In this document: in pieces, positions 16,629-24,892 of the stretch
Numbering within the stretch: the first letter of the stretch is position 1
How the letters are laid out: the number at the start of each line of letters is the position of its first letter
Assembly: GCF_000328685.1 (NCBI RefSeq)
Contig: NC_019974.1
Span: forward strand, 124,001-188,000
DNA length: 64,000 bases
From: Natronococcus occultus SP4
Lineage (GTDB): Archaea > Halobacteriota > Halobacteria > Halobacteriales > Natrialbaceae
Direction of reading: 5' to 3'
Position numbers and translations under genes: made by a program
The notes under the pieces: model-generated
Told to the model about the DNA's origin: nothing
The model's database searches: none
The model's input: only the letters and a program-made list of their open reading frames with translations

Positions 16629-16647
16629 CTTAATTACGCTAATTAAG
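16629..16647. promoter_or_regulatory. Palindrome CTTAATTACGCTAATTAAG upstream of argG
   Basis: Perfect 8-bp arms flank a 3-bp spacer. The AT-rich site ends 7 bases before the argG TATA element, covering the expected BRE, which is a position suited to control of TFB/TBP binding. A related architecture (AGTTA-TTG-TAACT) lies upstream of argW. A candidate operator of an arginine-responsive factor; the protein is unknown. Confidence 0.5.
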
Positions 16648-16654
16648 AACGACG

Positions 16655-16661
16655 AATTTAA
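16655..16661 (+). promoter_or_regulatory. TATA element of argG
   Basis: AATTTAA centred 33 bases before the argG ATG, predicting a leader of only a few bases. Confidence 0.55.
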
Positions 16662-16690
16662 GTCCATCCTCCTGCTCCACTCGAGTAGCT

Positions 16691-17917
16691 ATGACACGCG
16701 TTGCACTTGCGTTCTCGGGGGGACTCGACACGACCGTCTGTGTTCCACTGCTCGAGGAGGAGTACGGCTACGACGAAGTAATCGGGGTCACGGTCGACGT
16801 CGGTCAGCCGGAGTCGGAGTTCGAGGAGGCCGAAGAGACGGCGGAGGCGCTCGGACTCGACCACTACATCGTCGACGCGAAAGCGGAGTTCGCGGACCTC
16901 TGTTTCGAGAGTGTCCGCGCGAACGCGACCTACCAGGGGTATCCGCTCGGCACCGCGCTCGCGCGCCCGGTGATCGCCAGCGCGATCCTCGAGGTCGCCG
17001 AGGAACAGGACTGTACGGGGATCGCCCACGGCTGTACGGGCAAGGGGAACGACCAGCTCCGTTTCGAGGCAGTCTGGCGCGACTCCGACCTCGAAGTGAT
17101 CGCTCCCGTCCGCGAACTCGGGCTCACCCGCGAGTGGGAAAACGAGTACGCCGCAGAGAAAGACCTGCCCGTCGAGGGCGGTAGCGGCGGCAAGTGGTCG
17201 ATTGATACCAACCTCTGGAGCCGTTCGGTCGAGGGCTCCGAGCTCGAGGACCCGAGCTACGTCCCCGGCGAGGAGATCTACGAGTGGACCGAGGCCCCCT
17301 CCGGCGAGACCGAGGAGATCGAGATCGCCTTCGAGGAAGGGTACCCCGTCGCCGTCGACGGCGAGGCCTATGAGCCCGTCGAACTCATCCAGCACCTCAA
17401 CGAGCTCGCAGGCGCCTACGGCGTCGGTCGCACCGACTCGATGGAAGACCGCATGCTCGGACTGAAGGTCCGCGAGAACTACGAACACCCCGCGGCAACG
17501 ACGCTGCTCAACGCCCACGAGGCCCTCGAGAGCCTCGTGCTCACCCAGGAGGAACGCGAGTTCAAACAGCAGATCGACCAGCGCTGGTCGAAGAAGGGCT
17601 ACGAGGGACTCGTCGACGCACCCCTCGTCAGTGCGCTCGAGGGCTTCATCGACGAGACCCAGCAGCGCGTCACCGGAACGGTGACGATCCGCTTCGAGGG
17701 CGGCCAGGCTCGCGCTGTCGGCCGCGACAGCGAGTACGCCGCCTACTCCGCGGAACACGCCTCCTTCAACACGGAGACGGTCGGCAAGATCACCCAGGAG
17801 GACGCCACCGGCGTCGCGAAGTACCACGGGTTCCAGCGCCGCCTCGCCAACGAGTCGATCGCCGCCCAGAACGACGACGAGGAGGTCGAGCTGGCGACCG
17901 ACGGAGGCGAGGAGTAA
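16691..17917 (+). CDS. argG: Argininosuccinate synthase
   Basis: A 408-residue enzyme that ligates citrulline and aspartate with ATP to argininosuccinate, the seventh step to arginine. The N-type PP-loop FSGGLDTTV (residues 8-16) is at the N-terminus. GIAHGCTGKGNDQLRFE and the WSIDTNLWSRS segment are typical. Length agrees with bacterial and archaeal ArgG. The argH start follows after a single base, so the two form one operon. The two palindromes just upstream suggest regulated transcription. Confidence 0.97.
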   Translation: MTRVALAFSGGLDTTVCVPLLEEEYGYDEVIGVTVDVGQPESEFEEAEETAEALGLDHYIVDAKAEFADLCFESVRANATYQGYPLGTALARPVIASAILEVAEEQDCTGIAHGCTGKGNDQLRFEAVWRDSDLEVIAPVRELGLTREWENEYAAEKDLPVEGGSGGKWSIDTNLWSRSVEGSELEDPSYVPGEEIYEWTEAPSGETEEIEIAFEEGYPVAVDGEAYEPVELIQHLNELAGAYGVGRTDSMEDRMLGLKVRENYEHPAATTLLNAHEALESLVLTQEEREFKQQIDQRWSKKGYEGLVDAPLVSALEGFIDETQQRVTGTVTIRFEGGQARAVGRDSEYAAYSAEHASFNTETVGKITQEDATGVAKYHGFQRRLANESIAAQNDDEEVELATDGGEE

Positions 17918-17918
17918 G

Positions 17919-19439
17919 ATGAGCGGAGAGAGAGCTCCAGACGGCGGAGACGAGTCGGGCGTCGTCCGACGGGACCGCTTCAGCGGCGGCCCCGCGCGGA
18001 GCTTTCTCTCCTCGCTTGCGGCCGACGAGCGGATCTTCGAGGCCGACCTCGAGGTCGACCGCGCCCACACGATCATGCTCGCCGAACAGGGGATCGTCGA
18101 CGACGACGTCGCGGGCGAGATTCTGACGGCACTGGACGCCATCGAGGTCGACGGCCACGACTCCCTGCCCGAGGGCGAGGACGTCCACGAGGCTATCGAG
18201 ACGGCCGTCATCGAACAGATCGGCCCGGCGGGCGGGAAGATGCACACCGCCCGCTCGCGCAACGACGAGGTTGCGACCTGCATTCGGTATCGCCTTCGCG
18301 AGGACGTTCTCGAGGCGATCGAGACGACCCTGGCGCTGCGGGAGTCGCTGCTCGAGGTCGCCGAGGAGGGTCGGGAGACGATCATGCCCGGCTACACCCA
18401 CCTCCAGCCCGCCCAGCCGACGACGGTCGCCCACTGGGCGCTGTCCTACGAGGGCGCAGTTCGTCGCGACACCGAGCGTCTGTTCGACGCCTACGGGCGG
18501 ATCAACGAATCCCCGCTGGGCGGGGCGGCCTTCGCCGGCACGACGTTCGCTATCGACCGCGAGCGTACGGCCGATCTACTGGGCTTCAGTGGAATCGTCG
18601 AGAACTCGATGGACGCCTCTTCGAGCCGCGATTTCCTGCTCGAGACCACCCAGGCGCTGTCGACCCACGCGACGACGCTGTCGGGGCTCGCCGAGGACCT
18701 CGTGATCTTCGCGAACCGCGGGTTCGTCGATCTCGCCGACGACTACTCCTCGACGTCCTCGATCATGCCCCAGAAGAAAAATCCCGACACGCTCGAGCTC
18801 GTCCGCGCGGTCGCGGGCGACGCCGCGGGCGGGGTCCAGGGACTGACGACGACACTGAAGGGACTGCCCCGCGCGTACAACCGCGACCTCCAGCGGGCGA
18901 CGACCCACGCCTGGGAGACCGTCGACGCCGTGACGGAGGCCAGCGAGGTCGCCGCGGGCGCGGTCGCGACCGCCGACTGGAACGCGGAGACGCTCGCAGC
19001 GGAGGCCGGCGCGGGGTTCTCGACGGCGACCGGGGTCGCGGACCTGCTGGCGGCGAACGGACTGCCGTTCCGCACCGCACACGAAATAGTCGCCCACGCC
19101 GCAGAGAACGGCGCCGACTACGACGCCCTCGAGGCCGCCGCCGAAGACGTGCTCGGCGAGAGCGAGGCGGCGACGTCGCCTCGAGACGATGAGCAGCGGA
19201 GCCGCGAATCACCCCTCGAGTCGCTCGTCGACCCCGCAGCGGTCGAGAGCGCCCTCGATCCCGAGGCGAGCGTCGCGAGCCGGGACTCGCAGGGAGGACC
19301 CGCCCCCGAGGCGGTCGCCGAGCAGCTCGAGTCGGCTCGCGAGACGCTCGCGGCCGACGAGGGGACACACGCGGCGACCGACGAGGCGCTCGAGGACGCC
19401 CACGCGGCGCTTCGCGAGGAGGTGAACGCGTATGGCTGA
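17919..19439 (+). CDS. argH: Argininosuccinate lyase
   Basis: A 506-residue member of the fumarase/aspartase superfamily that splits argininosuccinate to arginine and fumarate. The signature SSIMPQKKNPD lies near residues 285-295, and GRIxESPLGGAAFAGT-like and HTARSRND segments are present. It is longer than most ArgH proteins because of an acidic Ser/Ala-rich insertion near 410-460 (DVLGESEAATSPRDDEQ, DPEASVASRDSQGG), which is probably a surface loop. It starts one base after argG. Confidence 0.96.
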   Translation: MSGERAPDGGDESGVVRRDRFSGGPARSFLSSLAADERIFEADLEVDRAHTIMLAEQGIVDDDVAGEILTALDAIEVDGHDSLPEGEDVHEAIETAVIEQIGPAGGKMHTARSRNDEVATCIRYRLREDVLEAIETTLALRESLLEVAEEGRETIMPGYTHLQPAQPTTVAHWALSYEGAVRRDTERLFDAYGRINESPLGGAAFAGTTFAIDRERTADLLGFSGIVENSMDASSSRDFLLETTQALSTHATTLSGLAEDLVIFANRGFVDLADDYSSTSSIMPQKKNPDTLELVRAVAGDAAGGVQGLTTTLKGLPRAYNRDLQRATTHAWETVDAVTEASEVAAGAVATADWNAETLAAEAGAGFSTATGVADLLAANGLPFRTAHEIVAHAAENGADYDALEAAAEDVLGESEAATSPRDDEQRSRESPLESLVDPAAVESALDPEASVASRDSQGGPAPEAVAEQLESARETLAADEGTHAATDEALEDAHAALREEVNAYG

Positions 19440-19528
19440 TGTCCTCGCGTGTCCACCAGCTCCGGATCGCACGCCAACCCCGCTCCCGCCGCCGTCCCCA
19501 CGAGGGGACGATACACAATCAAAATGAT

Positions 19529-19573
19529 ATGAAATACAAAATCTGCCGGAAATCGCGAGTCACACACCGTTAG
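19529..19573 (+). CDS. Possible 14-residue basic peptide before argW
   Basis: The frame encodes MKYKICRKSRVTHR, with six Lys/Arg in 14 residues, between argH and argW. That composition is unusual in this acidic proteome and could suit a translated leader in an arginine operon. There is no clear TATA box or ribosome binding site in front of it, and it ends before the palindrome at 19584-19596. It may be chance. Confidence 0.15.
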   Translation: MKYKICRKSRVTHR

Positions 19574-19583
19574 TGGGTAGTGC

Positions 19584-19596
19584 AGTTATTGTAACT
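19584..19596. promoter_or_regulatory. Palindrome AGTTATTGTAACT upstream of argW
   Basis: Perfect 5-bp arms flank a 3-bp spacer, centred 29 bases upstream of the argW TATA element (19616-19622). It shares the TTA-N3-TAA core with the argG palindrome and may bind the same regulator. Confidence 0.4.
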
Positions 19597-19615
19597 TTGC
19601 TGTTAGGTTCGAAGG

Positions 19616-19622
19616 TTTTAAG
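19616..19622 (+). promoter_or_regulatory. TATA element of the argW operon
   Basis: TTTTAAG centred about 31 bases before the argW ATG. It marks a promoter for the seven-gene unit argW to argF, separate from argGH. Confidence 0.6.
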
Positions 19623-19649
19623 GGTACTGCGGTCCCAGTGTGGAGTACA

Positions 19650-19814
19650 ATGACAGAATGCGTCGAGTGTGGGGCAGAAGTGTCCCTGCACGACGATCTG
19701 GAAGTGGGAGAGATCGTTGACTGTACGACCTGCGGAGCCGAGCTGGAAGTCGTCGACACCGAGCCGCCAGTCCTCGAGCGAGCCCCGGAGCTCGAAGAGG
19801 ACTGGGGTGAGTGA
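19650..19814 (+). CDS. argW: LysW/ArgW amino-group carrier protein
   Basis: A 54-residue carrier on whose C-terminal glutamate the arginine (or lysine) intermediates are built. Two zinc-binding CxxC pairs (C4, C7, C25, C28) and the diagnostic C-terminus EDWGE (50-54) are present. The acidic body is typical. ArgX attaches the alpha-amino group of glutamate to Glu54, protecting it during reduction and transamination, and LysK later releases ornithine. The stop overlaps the GTG start of argX, indicating translational coupling. Gene order and the argF end of the operon favour arginine as the main product. Confidence 0.95.
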   Translation: MTECVECGAEVSLHDDLEVGEIVDCTTCGAELEVVDTEPPVLERAPELEEDWGE

Positions 19815-20695
19815 CCTTGAAAGTAGGAATACTCTACTCCCGGATCCGCAAGGACGAGAAGCTCCTCCTCTCGGAGCTGCGCGAGCGCGACCACGAGGTC
19901 GAGAAGATCGACGTCCGCAAGCAGACGTTCGACATCGGCGAGGCCTCCGAGGCGTTTGCCGACCTCGACATCGTCGTCGACCGCTGTCTGGCCACGAGTC
20001 GCAGCCTCTATGCCACGCAGTTCTTCGAGGCCTACGGCATCCCCGTGGTCAACAGCAACGAGACGGCCGAGATCTGCGCCGACAAGGTCAAGAATAGCCT
20101 CGCGCTCGAGAAGGCCGGGGTTCCCACGCCCGCGACGAAGGTCGCGTTCACCAAGGAGACCGCCCTCGAGGCGATCGAGGAGTTTGGCTACCCCTGCGTG
20201 CTCAAACCCGTCGTCGGCTCGTGGGGTCGTCTGATGGCCAAGATCGACTCCCGCGACGCCGCGGAGGCGATCTTGGAGCACAAGGCGACGCTCGGCCACT
20301 ACGAGCACAAGGTGTTCTACGTCCAGGAGTTCGTCGAGAAACCCGGACGGGACATCCGTGTCGTCGCGATCGACGGCGAACCCGTCGCCGGGATGGTCCG
20401 GTCTTCGGATCACTGGATCACAAACGCCGCGAAGGGCGCCGAGACGAACGTCTTCGAGGTCGACGACGAGGCTGCAGAGCTCGTCGAGAAGGCGAGCGAC
20501 GCCGTCGGCGGGGGACTGCTCGGCATCGACCTCATGGAGACGGCAGACGGGTACACCGTCCACGAGGTCAACCACACCGTCGAGTTCAAGGCGCTCAACG
20601 ACGCCGTCGAGACCGACGTCGCCGGCACCGTCGTCGACTGGCTCGAAGAGAAAGCCGCGGAGAACGGCAGCCAGGAAGTCGAGGTGACGTTCTGA
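19811..20695 (+). CDS. argX: Glutamate--LysW ligase ArgX (ATP-grasp)
   Basis: A 294-residue ATP-grasp enzyme of the LysX/ArgX/RimK group that links glutamate (or aminoadipate in lysine synthesis) to the C-terminal Glu of the carrier. Recognisable parts are the N-terminal VGILYSRIRKDEK, the ATP-binding segment YPCVLKPVVGSWGR and the metal-binding HEVNHTVEFK near the C-terminus. The start is a GTG at 19811 overlapping the argW stop by four bases; no better ATG exists. Substrate preference between glutamate and aminoadipate cannot be read with certainty. Confidence 0.93.
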   Translation: MTLKVGILYSRIRKDEKLLLSELRERDHEVEKIDVRKQTFDIGEASEAFADLDIVVDRCLATSRSLYATQFFEAYGIPVVNSNETAEICADKVKNSLALEKAGVPTPATKVAFTKETALEAIEEFGYPCVLKPVVGSWGRLMAKIDSRDAAEAILEHKATLGHYEHKVFYVQEFVEKPGRDIRVVAIDGEPVAGMVRSSDHWITNAAKGAETNVFEVDDEAAELVEKASDAVGGGLLGIDLMETADGYTVHEVNHTVEFKALNDAVETDVAGTVVDWLEEKAAENGSQEVEVTF

Positions 20696-21771
20696 TGGCC
20701 GTCGGCACCGACGCCAGCGCGGACGAATCAGCCGAAACCGTCACTGCGACGGTCGTCGGCGGTAGCGGCTTTACGGGTGGCGAGCTCCTGCGACTGCTCG
20801 CCGGTCACCCCAACTTCGAACTCGCGGAAGTGACGAGTCGCTCGAAGGCCGGCAAGAGCGTCGGCTCGGTCCACCCGCCGCTTCGCGGGACCGACCTGCG
20901 CTTTACCGAACCCGAGGACTTCGAGTCGGTCGACGTCCTCTTTGCGGCGACACCCCACGGCGTCTCGATGGGGCAGATCGACGACTTCTTCGAGATCGCC
21001 GATACCGTCGTCGACCTTTCGGCAGACTTCCGCCTCGACACCGAGGAGCAGTACGAGGAGTGGTACGACGGCCACGACGCGCCCGAATACCTGGAGAAGG
21101 CCGAGTACGCCCTGCCAGAGATCAACCGCGAGAACCTCGCGGGCGCGGAGCTGATCGCCGGCGGGGGCTGTAACGCCACCGCCACCATTCTGGGGCTGTA
21201 TCCGCTGTTCGAACACGATATCCTTGAGGGCGGCGAGCAGGTCGTCGTCGACGTCAAGGTCGGCTCCTCGGAGGGGGGTGCCGGCGGCGGCGAGGCCTCG
21301 AGCCATCCCGAGCGCTCGGGCGTCGTCCGCCCCTACGCGCCGACGGGCCACCGCCACGAGGCCGAGATCGAGCAGTTCCTCGACACCTCGGTCGCCTTCA
21401 CCTGCCACGCCGTAGACATGATCCGCGGCGCCAGCGCGACGGGTCACGTCTTCCCGTCGGGACCGGTCTCGAAGGGCGACCTCTGGCAGGCCTATCGCGG
21501 CTGCTACGAGGACGAGCCGTTCGTCCGCATGGCCGCGGGCGGCTCCGGCGTCTACCGCTATCCGGAACCCAAATCGGTGGCGGGGACGAACCTCGCGGAG
21601 GTCGGCTTCGAGCTCGACCCCTCGAACAAGCGCGTCGTCGTCTTCTCGGCGATCGACAACATGATGAAGGGATCGGCGGGCCAGGCGGTCCACGCCGCCA
21701 ACGTCGCGCTCGGCCTTGAGGAGACGGCCGGACTCGAGTTCACGGGGCTGCACCCCGTGGGGGCACCGTAA
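20695..21771 (+). CDS. argC: [LysW]-glutamyl-phosphate reductase
   Basis: A 358-residue N-acetyl-gamma-glutamyl-phosphate reductase-type dehydrogenase. It reduces the carrier-bound acyl phosphate to the semialdehyde with NADPH. The nucleotide-binding GGSGFTGGELLRLL is near residue 20, and the catalytic cysteine is in GGGCNATATILGL. An acidic N-terminal extension of about 15 residues (MAVGTDASADESAET) precedes the fold; the ATG at 20695 overlaps the argX stop by one base and is taken as the start. Confidence 0.94.
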   Translation: MAVGTDASADESAETVTATVVGGSGFTGGELLRLLAGHPNFELAEVTSRSKAGKSVGSVHPPLRGTDLRFTEPEDFESVDVLFAATPHGVSMGQIDDFFEIADTVVDLSADFRLDTEEQYEEWYDGHDAPEYLEKAEYALPEINRENLAGAELIAGGGCNATATILGLYPLFEHDILEGGEQVVVDVKVGSSEGGAGGGEASSHPERSGVVRPYAPTGHRHEAEIEQFLDTSVAFTCHAVDMIRGASATGHVFPSGPVSKGDLWQAYRGCYEDEPFVRMAAGGSGVYRYPEPKSVAGTNLAEVGFELDPSNKRVVVFSAIDNMMKGSAGQAVHAANVALGLEETAGLEFTGLHPVGAP

Positions 21772-22632
21772 ATGACTACCGTGGTCAAGATCGGCGGCGC
21801 ACGCGCCGTCGATCCCGAAGGTGCGCTCGCGGACGTCGCGAGCCTCGTCGAGGACGGCGAGGACGTCGTCCTCACCCACGGCGGCTCGACGGCCGTCGAC
21901 GAGACCCTCGAGGAGCTCGGGCAGGAGCCCACGTACGTCGAGACACCGGGCGGCGTCGTCGGTCGCTTTACCGATGAGGAGACGATGGACGTCTTCAAGA
22001 TGGTGATGCCCGGCAAGCTCAACACCGACCTCGTCGAGAGCCTCCAGAACGAGGGTGTCGACGCCGTCGGCCTCTCGGGGACGGACGGCAAACTTCTCGA
22101 GGGGAAACGCAAGTCCGCCGTTCGCGTGAAAGAGGACGGCAAGAAGAAGATCAAGCGCGGCGACCACTCGGGGAAAATCGAGTCGGTCAACGCCGACCTC
22201 CTCGAGACGGTGCTCGCGGGCGGCTACACGCCCGTCGTCTCGGTTCCGATGCTGGGTGAGGAGAAATCGGGCGGGTACACCGCCGTCAACGCCGACGCCG
22301 ATCGCGCGGCCGCCGCGATCGCGGGCGCGCTCGAAGCCGACCTGGTCGTGTTGACCGACGTCTCGGGGATCTACGAGGACCCGGACGACGAGTCGACGAA
22401 GATCGACTCCGCGTCGACCCCCGAGGAGTTCGAAGCCGTCGAGGACGCCGCCGAAGGGTTCATGACCAAGAAGGTCATGGCCGCCACGGAGGCCCTCGAA
22501 GGGGGTGCGTCCTCGGTGATCGTCGCCTCGGCTAACGCGGACGCGCCGATAACGAGTGCGCTCGCGGGCGAGGGGACGACCCTCCAGCCCGGCGTCCTCG
22601 ACGACGAAACTACACAGGAGGCCACACGATGA
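21772..22632 (+). CDS. argB: [LysW]-glutamate/aminoadipate kinase
   Basis: A 286-residue amino-acid kinase of the N-acetylglutamate kinase family that phosphorylates the side-chain carboxylate of the carrier-bound amino acid. The glycine-rich VVKIGGARAVDP, LTHGGSTAVDE and LTDVSGIYED segments are typical. A Lys-rich stretch (KEDGKKKIKRGDHSG) near 121-136 stands out in this acidic proteome and may contact the acidic carrier or substrate. It starts directly after the argC stop and overlaps argD by four bases. Confidence 0.94.
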   Translation: MTTVVKIGGARAVDPEGALADVASLVEDGEDVVLTHGGSTAVDETLEELGQEPTYVETPGGVVGRFTDEETMDVFKMVMPGKLNTDLVESLQNEGVDAVGLSGTDGKLLEGKRKSAVRVKEDGKKKIKRGDHSGKIESVNADLLETVLAGGYTPVVSVPMLGEEKSGGYTAVNADADRAAAAIAGALEADLVVLTDVSGIYEDPDDESTKIDSASTPEEFEAVEDAAEGFMTKKVMAATEALEGGASSVIVASANADAPITSALAGEGTTLQPGVLDDETTQEATR

Positions 22633-23783
22633 GCGACCACGACTTCGTCTCCGGCAGCAAGCCGATCGGTATCGAGCGCGGCGAGGGACCGTACCTCTAC
22701 AGCACCGACGGGACGGAGTACCTCGACGCGGGTGCGAGCTTCGCGTGTACGCCGCTGGGTCACTCCCATCCCACAGTCGTCGACGCGGTACAGGAGCAGG
22801 TCGGCGAGCTGACGTTCGTCGACTCCTCGTTTCCCGTCCAATCGCGCGAGGACGCCTACGCGGCGTTCGTCGCGGCGACGCCCGACGGACTCGAGGACGC
22901 CTGGTTCTGTAACTCCGGAACCGAGGCCAACGAGGCCGCCCTGAAGTTCGCCCGCTCGGCGACCGGCGACTCGAAGATCGTCGCGGCGACCCGCTCGTTC
23001 CACGGACGGACGATGGGGTCGCTCGCGGCGACCTGGAAGGACAAGTACAAGGAGCCCTACGAGCCCCTGGCCGGTGACGTCGAGTTCGTTCCCTACGGCG
23101 ACGGCGAGGAGCTCGCGGCGACCGTCGACGACGAGACTGCGGCCGTCATCCTCGAACCGATCCAGGGCGAGGGCGGGATCAACGTCCCGCCCGCGGGCTA
23201 CCTCGAGCGCGCCCGCGAACTGACCGAGGCGGCCGGCGCGGCGCTGGTCTTCGACGAGGTCCAGACCGGGATGGGACGGACGGGCTCGATGTGGGCCTGC
23301 CAGAACGCGGGCGTCACGCCCGACGTCCTCACGACCGCGAAGGGACTCGGAAACGGCCTGCCCATCGGCGGCGTCGCGGTTCAGGACTGGATCGCCGACG
23401 GCGCTGCCTCGCACAACGCCACGTTCAGCGGCGGCCCCGTCGTCACCGCGGCGGTCCACGCGACGATCTCGACGCTGGTCGAGGAGGAGTGGCCCGCCCA
23501 CGCCGCCGCTGTCGGTGACTCCCTCGCAACGGATCTCGAGGACGCCCTCGGCGACGCGGTCCGCGAGGTCCGCGGTGAGGGGCTGCTCGTCGGTATCGAA
23601 CTGAAACGCGGCGCGAACCGGGTCGCCCGCGATCTGGCGATGAACCACCAGGTGCTGGCACTACCAGCGGGCCGGACCGTCCTGCGCCTGCTGCCGCCGC
23701 TCGTGATCGACGAGGACGACACGGACCGACTCGTCGAGGCGCTGACCGAGACCGTCGCCCCCGAAGCCGCGTCCGAATCATGA
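22629..23783 (+). CDS. argD: [LysW]-ornithine/lysine aminotransferase
   Basis: A 384-residue class III PLP aminotransferase that converts the carrier-bound semialdehyde to the ornithine (or lysine) derivative using glutamate. FCNSGTEANEAALKFAR, VFDEVQTGMGRTG and the lysine in TAKGLGNGLPIG (Schiff base) are clear. Length is as in ArgD/LysJ. It overlaps argB upstream and lysK downstream by ATGA. Confidence 0.95.
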   Translation: MSDHDFVSGSKPIGIERGEGPYLYSTDGTEYLDAGASFACTPLGHSHPTVVDAVQEQVGELTFVDSSFPVQSREDAYAAFVAATPDGLEDAWFCNSGTEANEAALKFARSATGDSKIVAATRSFHGRTMGSLAATWKDKYKEPYEPLAGDVEFVPYGDGEELAATVDDETAAVILEPIQGEGGINVPPAGYLERARELTEAAGAALVFDEVQTGMGRTGSMWACQNAGVTPDVLTTAKGLGNGLPIGGVAVQDWIADGAASHNATFSGGPVVTAAVHATISTLVEEEWPAHAAAVGDSLATDLEDALGDAVREVRGEGLLVGIELKRGANRVARDLAMNHQVLALPAGRTVLRLLPPLVIDEDDTDRLVEALTETVAPEAASES

Positions 23784-24892
23784 ACGCGAGTATGACCAAC
23801 GTGGCCGACGTCTCGCAGGAGGACGCCCGGAACCTGCTGGTCGATCTCGTCGGGATCCCCTCGCCGACCGGCGAGGAGCAGGCGGCGGCCGAACGCCTCG
23901 TCGAGTTCTTCTCGGCGAACGGCCGCGAAGCCTGGATCGACGAGGTCGGCAGCGTCCGTGCACCCGCAGACGATGCAGTGTTGCTGACCTCCCACGTCGA
24001 CACCGTTCCCGGCGAGATTCCAGTCGAGGTCCGGCCGGCAGACGCCGAGGACGTCGACGACGAGGTCGCCGAGGAGGAAGGTGAGGACGTCCTCTGGGGG
24101 CGCGGGAGCGTCGACGCTACGGGTCCGCTGGCCGCGATGGCCGTCGCCGCCGTCCGAACGGGCGTCTCCTTCGTTGGCGTCGTCGGCGAGGAGACCAACT
24201 CCCGAGGCGCCCGGCATCTGGTCGTCGACCGCGAGGAGCCCGACGCCGTCGTCAACGGCGAGCCCAGCGGTACAACCGGGATCACGCTGGGCTACCGGGG
24301 CTTTCTCTCCGGGACCTACGTCGCGACAAGCGAGTCGGGCCACACGTCCCGACCCGAACCCAACGCGATCCAGCACGCGACCGAGTGGTGGACCAACGTC
24401 GAGGCCGCCTTCGAACACGACGAGTACACGCCCGTCTTCGAGCGCGTCACGGCGAAACCGGTCGACATCGACGGCGGGATCAGCGAGGACGGCCTCTCGG
24501 TCGAGACGACCCTGCAGGCCCAGCTCCGGATCCCCCCGTCGCTGGACGCCGAATCGGTCCGCGAGACCGCGGAGGCCGAACTCGAGATCGGCACCGTCTC
24601 CTGGGCCGAGCCGATCCCGCCTGTGATGGAGAGCCCGCGAACCGAGGTCGCCCGCGCGTTCCGTGCGGCGATCCGCGAGGCGGGCTGCGATCCGCGCCTC
24701 CTGCGCAAGACCGGCACCAGCGACATGAACCTCTACGCCGGCGCGTGGGACTGTCCGATGATCACGTACGGCCCGGGCAACTCCGAGCTCGACCACGCAC
24801 CCGACGAGCGCCTCTCGCTCGCCGAGTTCGATCGGTCGGTCGAAGTGCTGACGAACGTCGCAACGACGCTTCGCGGAGGCGAGCCCGAATGA
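23780..24892 (+). CDS. lysK: [LysW]-ornithine/lysine hydrolase (M20)
   Basis: A 370-residue M20-family zinc hydrolase that releases ornithine (or lysine) from the carrier. It replaces the usual ArgE/ArgJ step. Metal ligands are seen in LLTSHVDTVPG, GRGSVDATGPLAAM and VVGEETNSRG. The start at 23780 overlaps the argD stop; ATG at 23792 (MTNVADVSQED) is a possible alternative. It overlaps argF by four bases. Confidence 0.93.
   Translation: MNASMTNVADVSQEDARNLLVDLVGIPSPTGEEQAAAERLVEFFSANGREAWIDEVGSVRAPADDAVLLTSHVDTVPGEIPVEVRPADAEDVDDEVAEEEGEDVLWGRGSVDATGPLAAMAVAAVRTGVSFVGVVGEETNSRGARHLVVDREEPDAVVNGEPSGTTGITLGYRGFLSGTYVATSESGHTSRPEPNAIQHATEWWTNVEAAFEHDEYTPVFERVTAKPVDIDGGISEDGLSVETTLQAQLRIPPSLDAESVRETAEAELEIGTVSWAEPIPPVMESPRTEVARAFRAAIREAGCDPRLLRKTGTSDMNLYAGAWDCPMITYGPGNSELDHAPDERLSLAEFDRSVEVLTNVATTLRGGEPE

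Noticed and set aside
22371-24796. Two long minus-strand frames over argB, argD and lysK
   Set aside because: They are antisense shadows of well-identified arginine genes.
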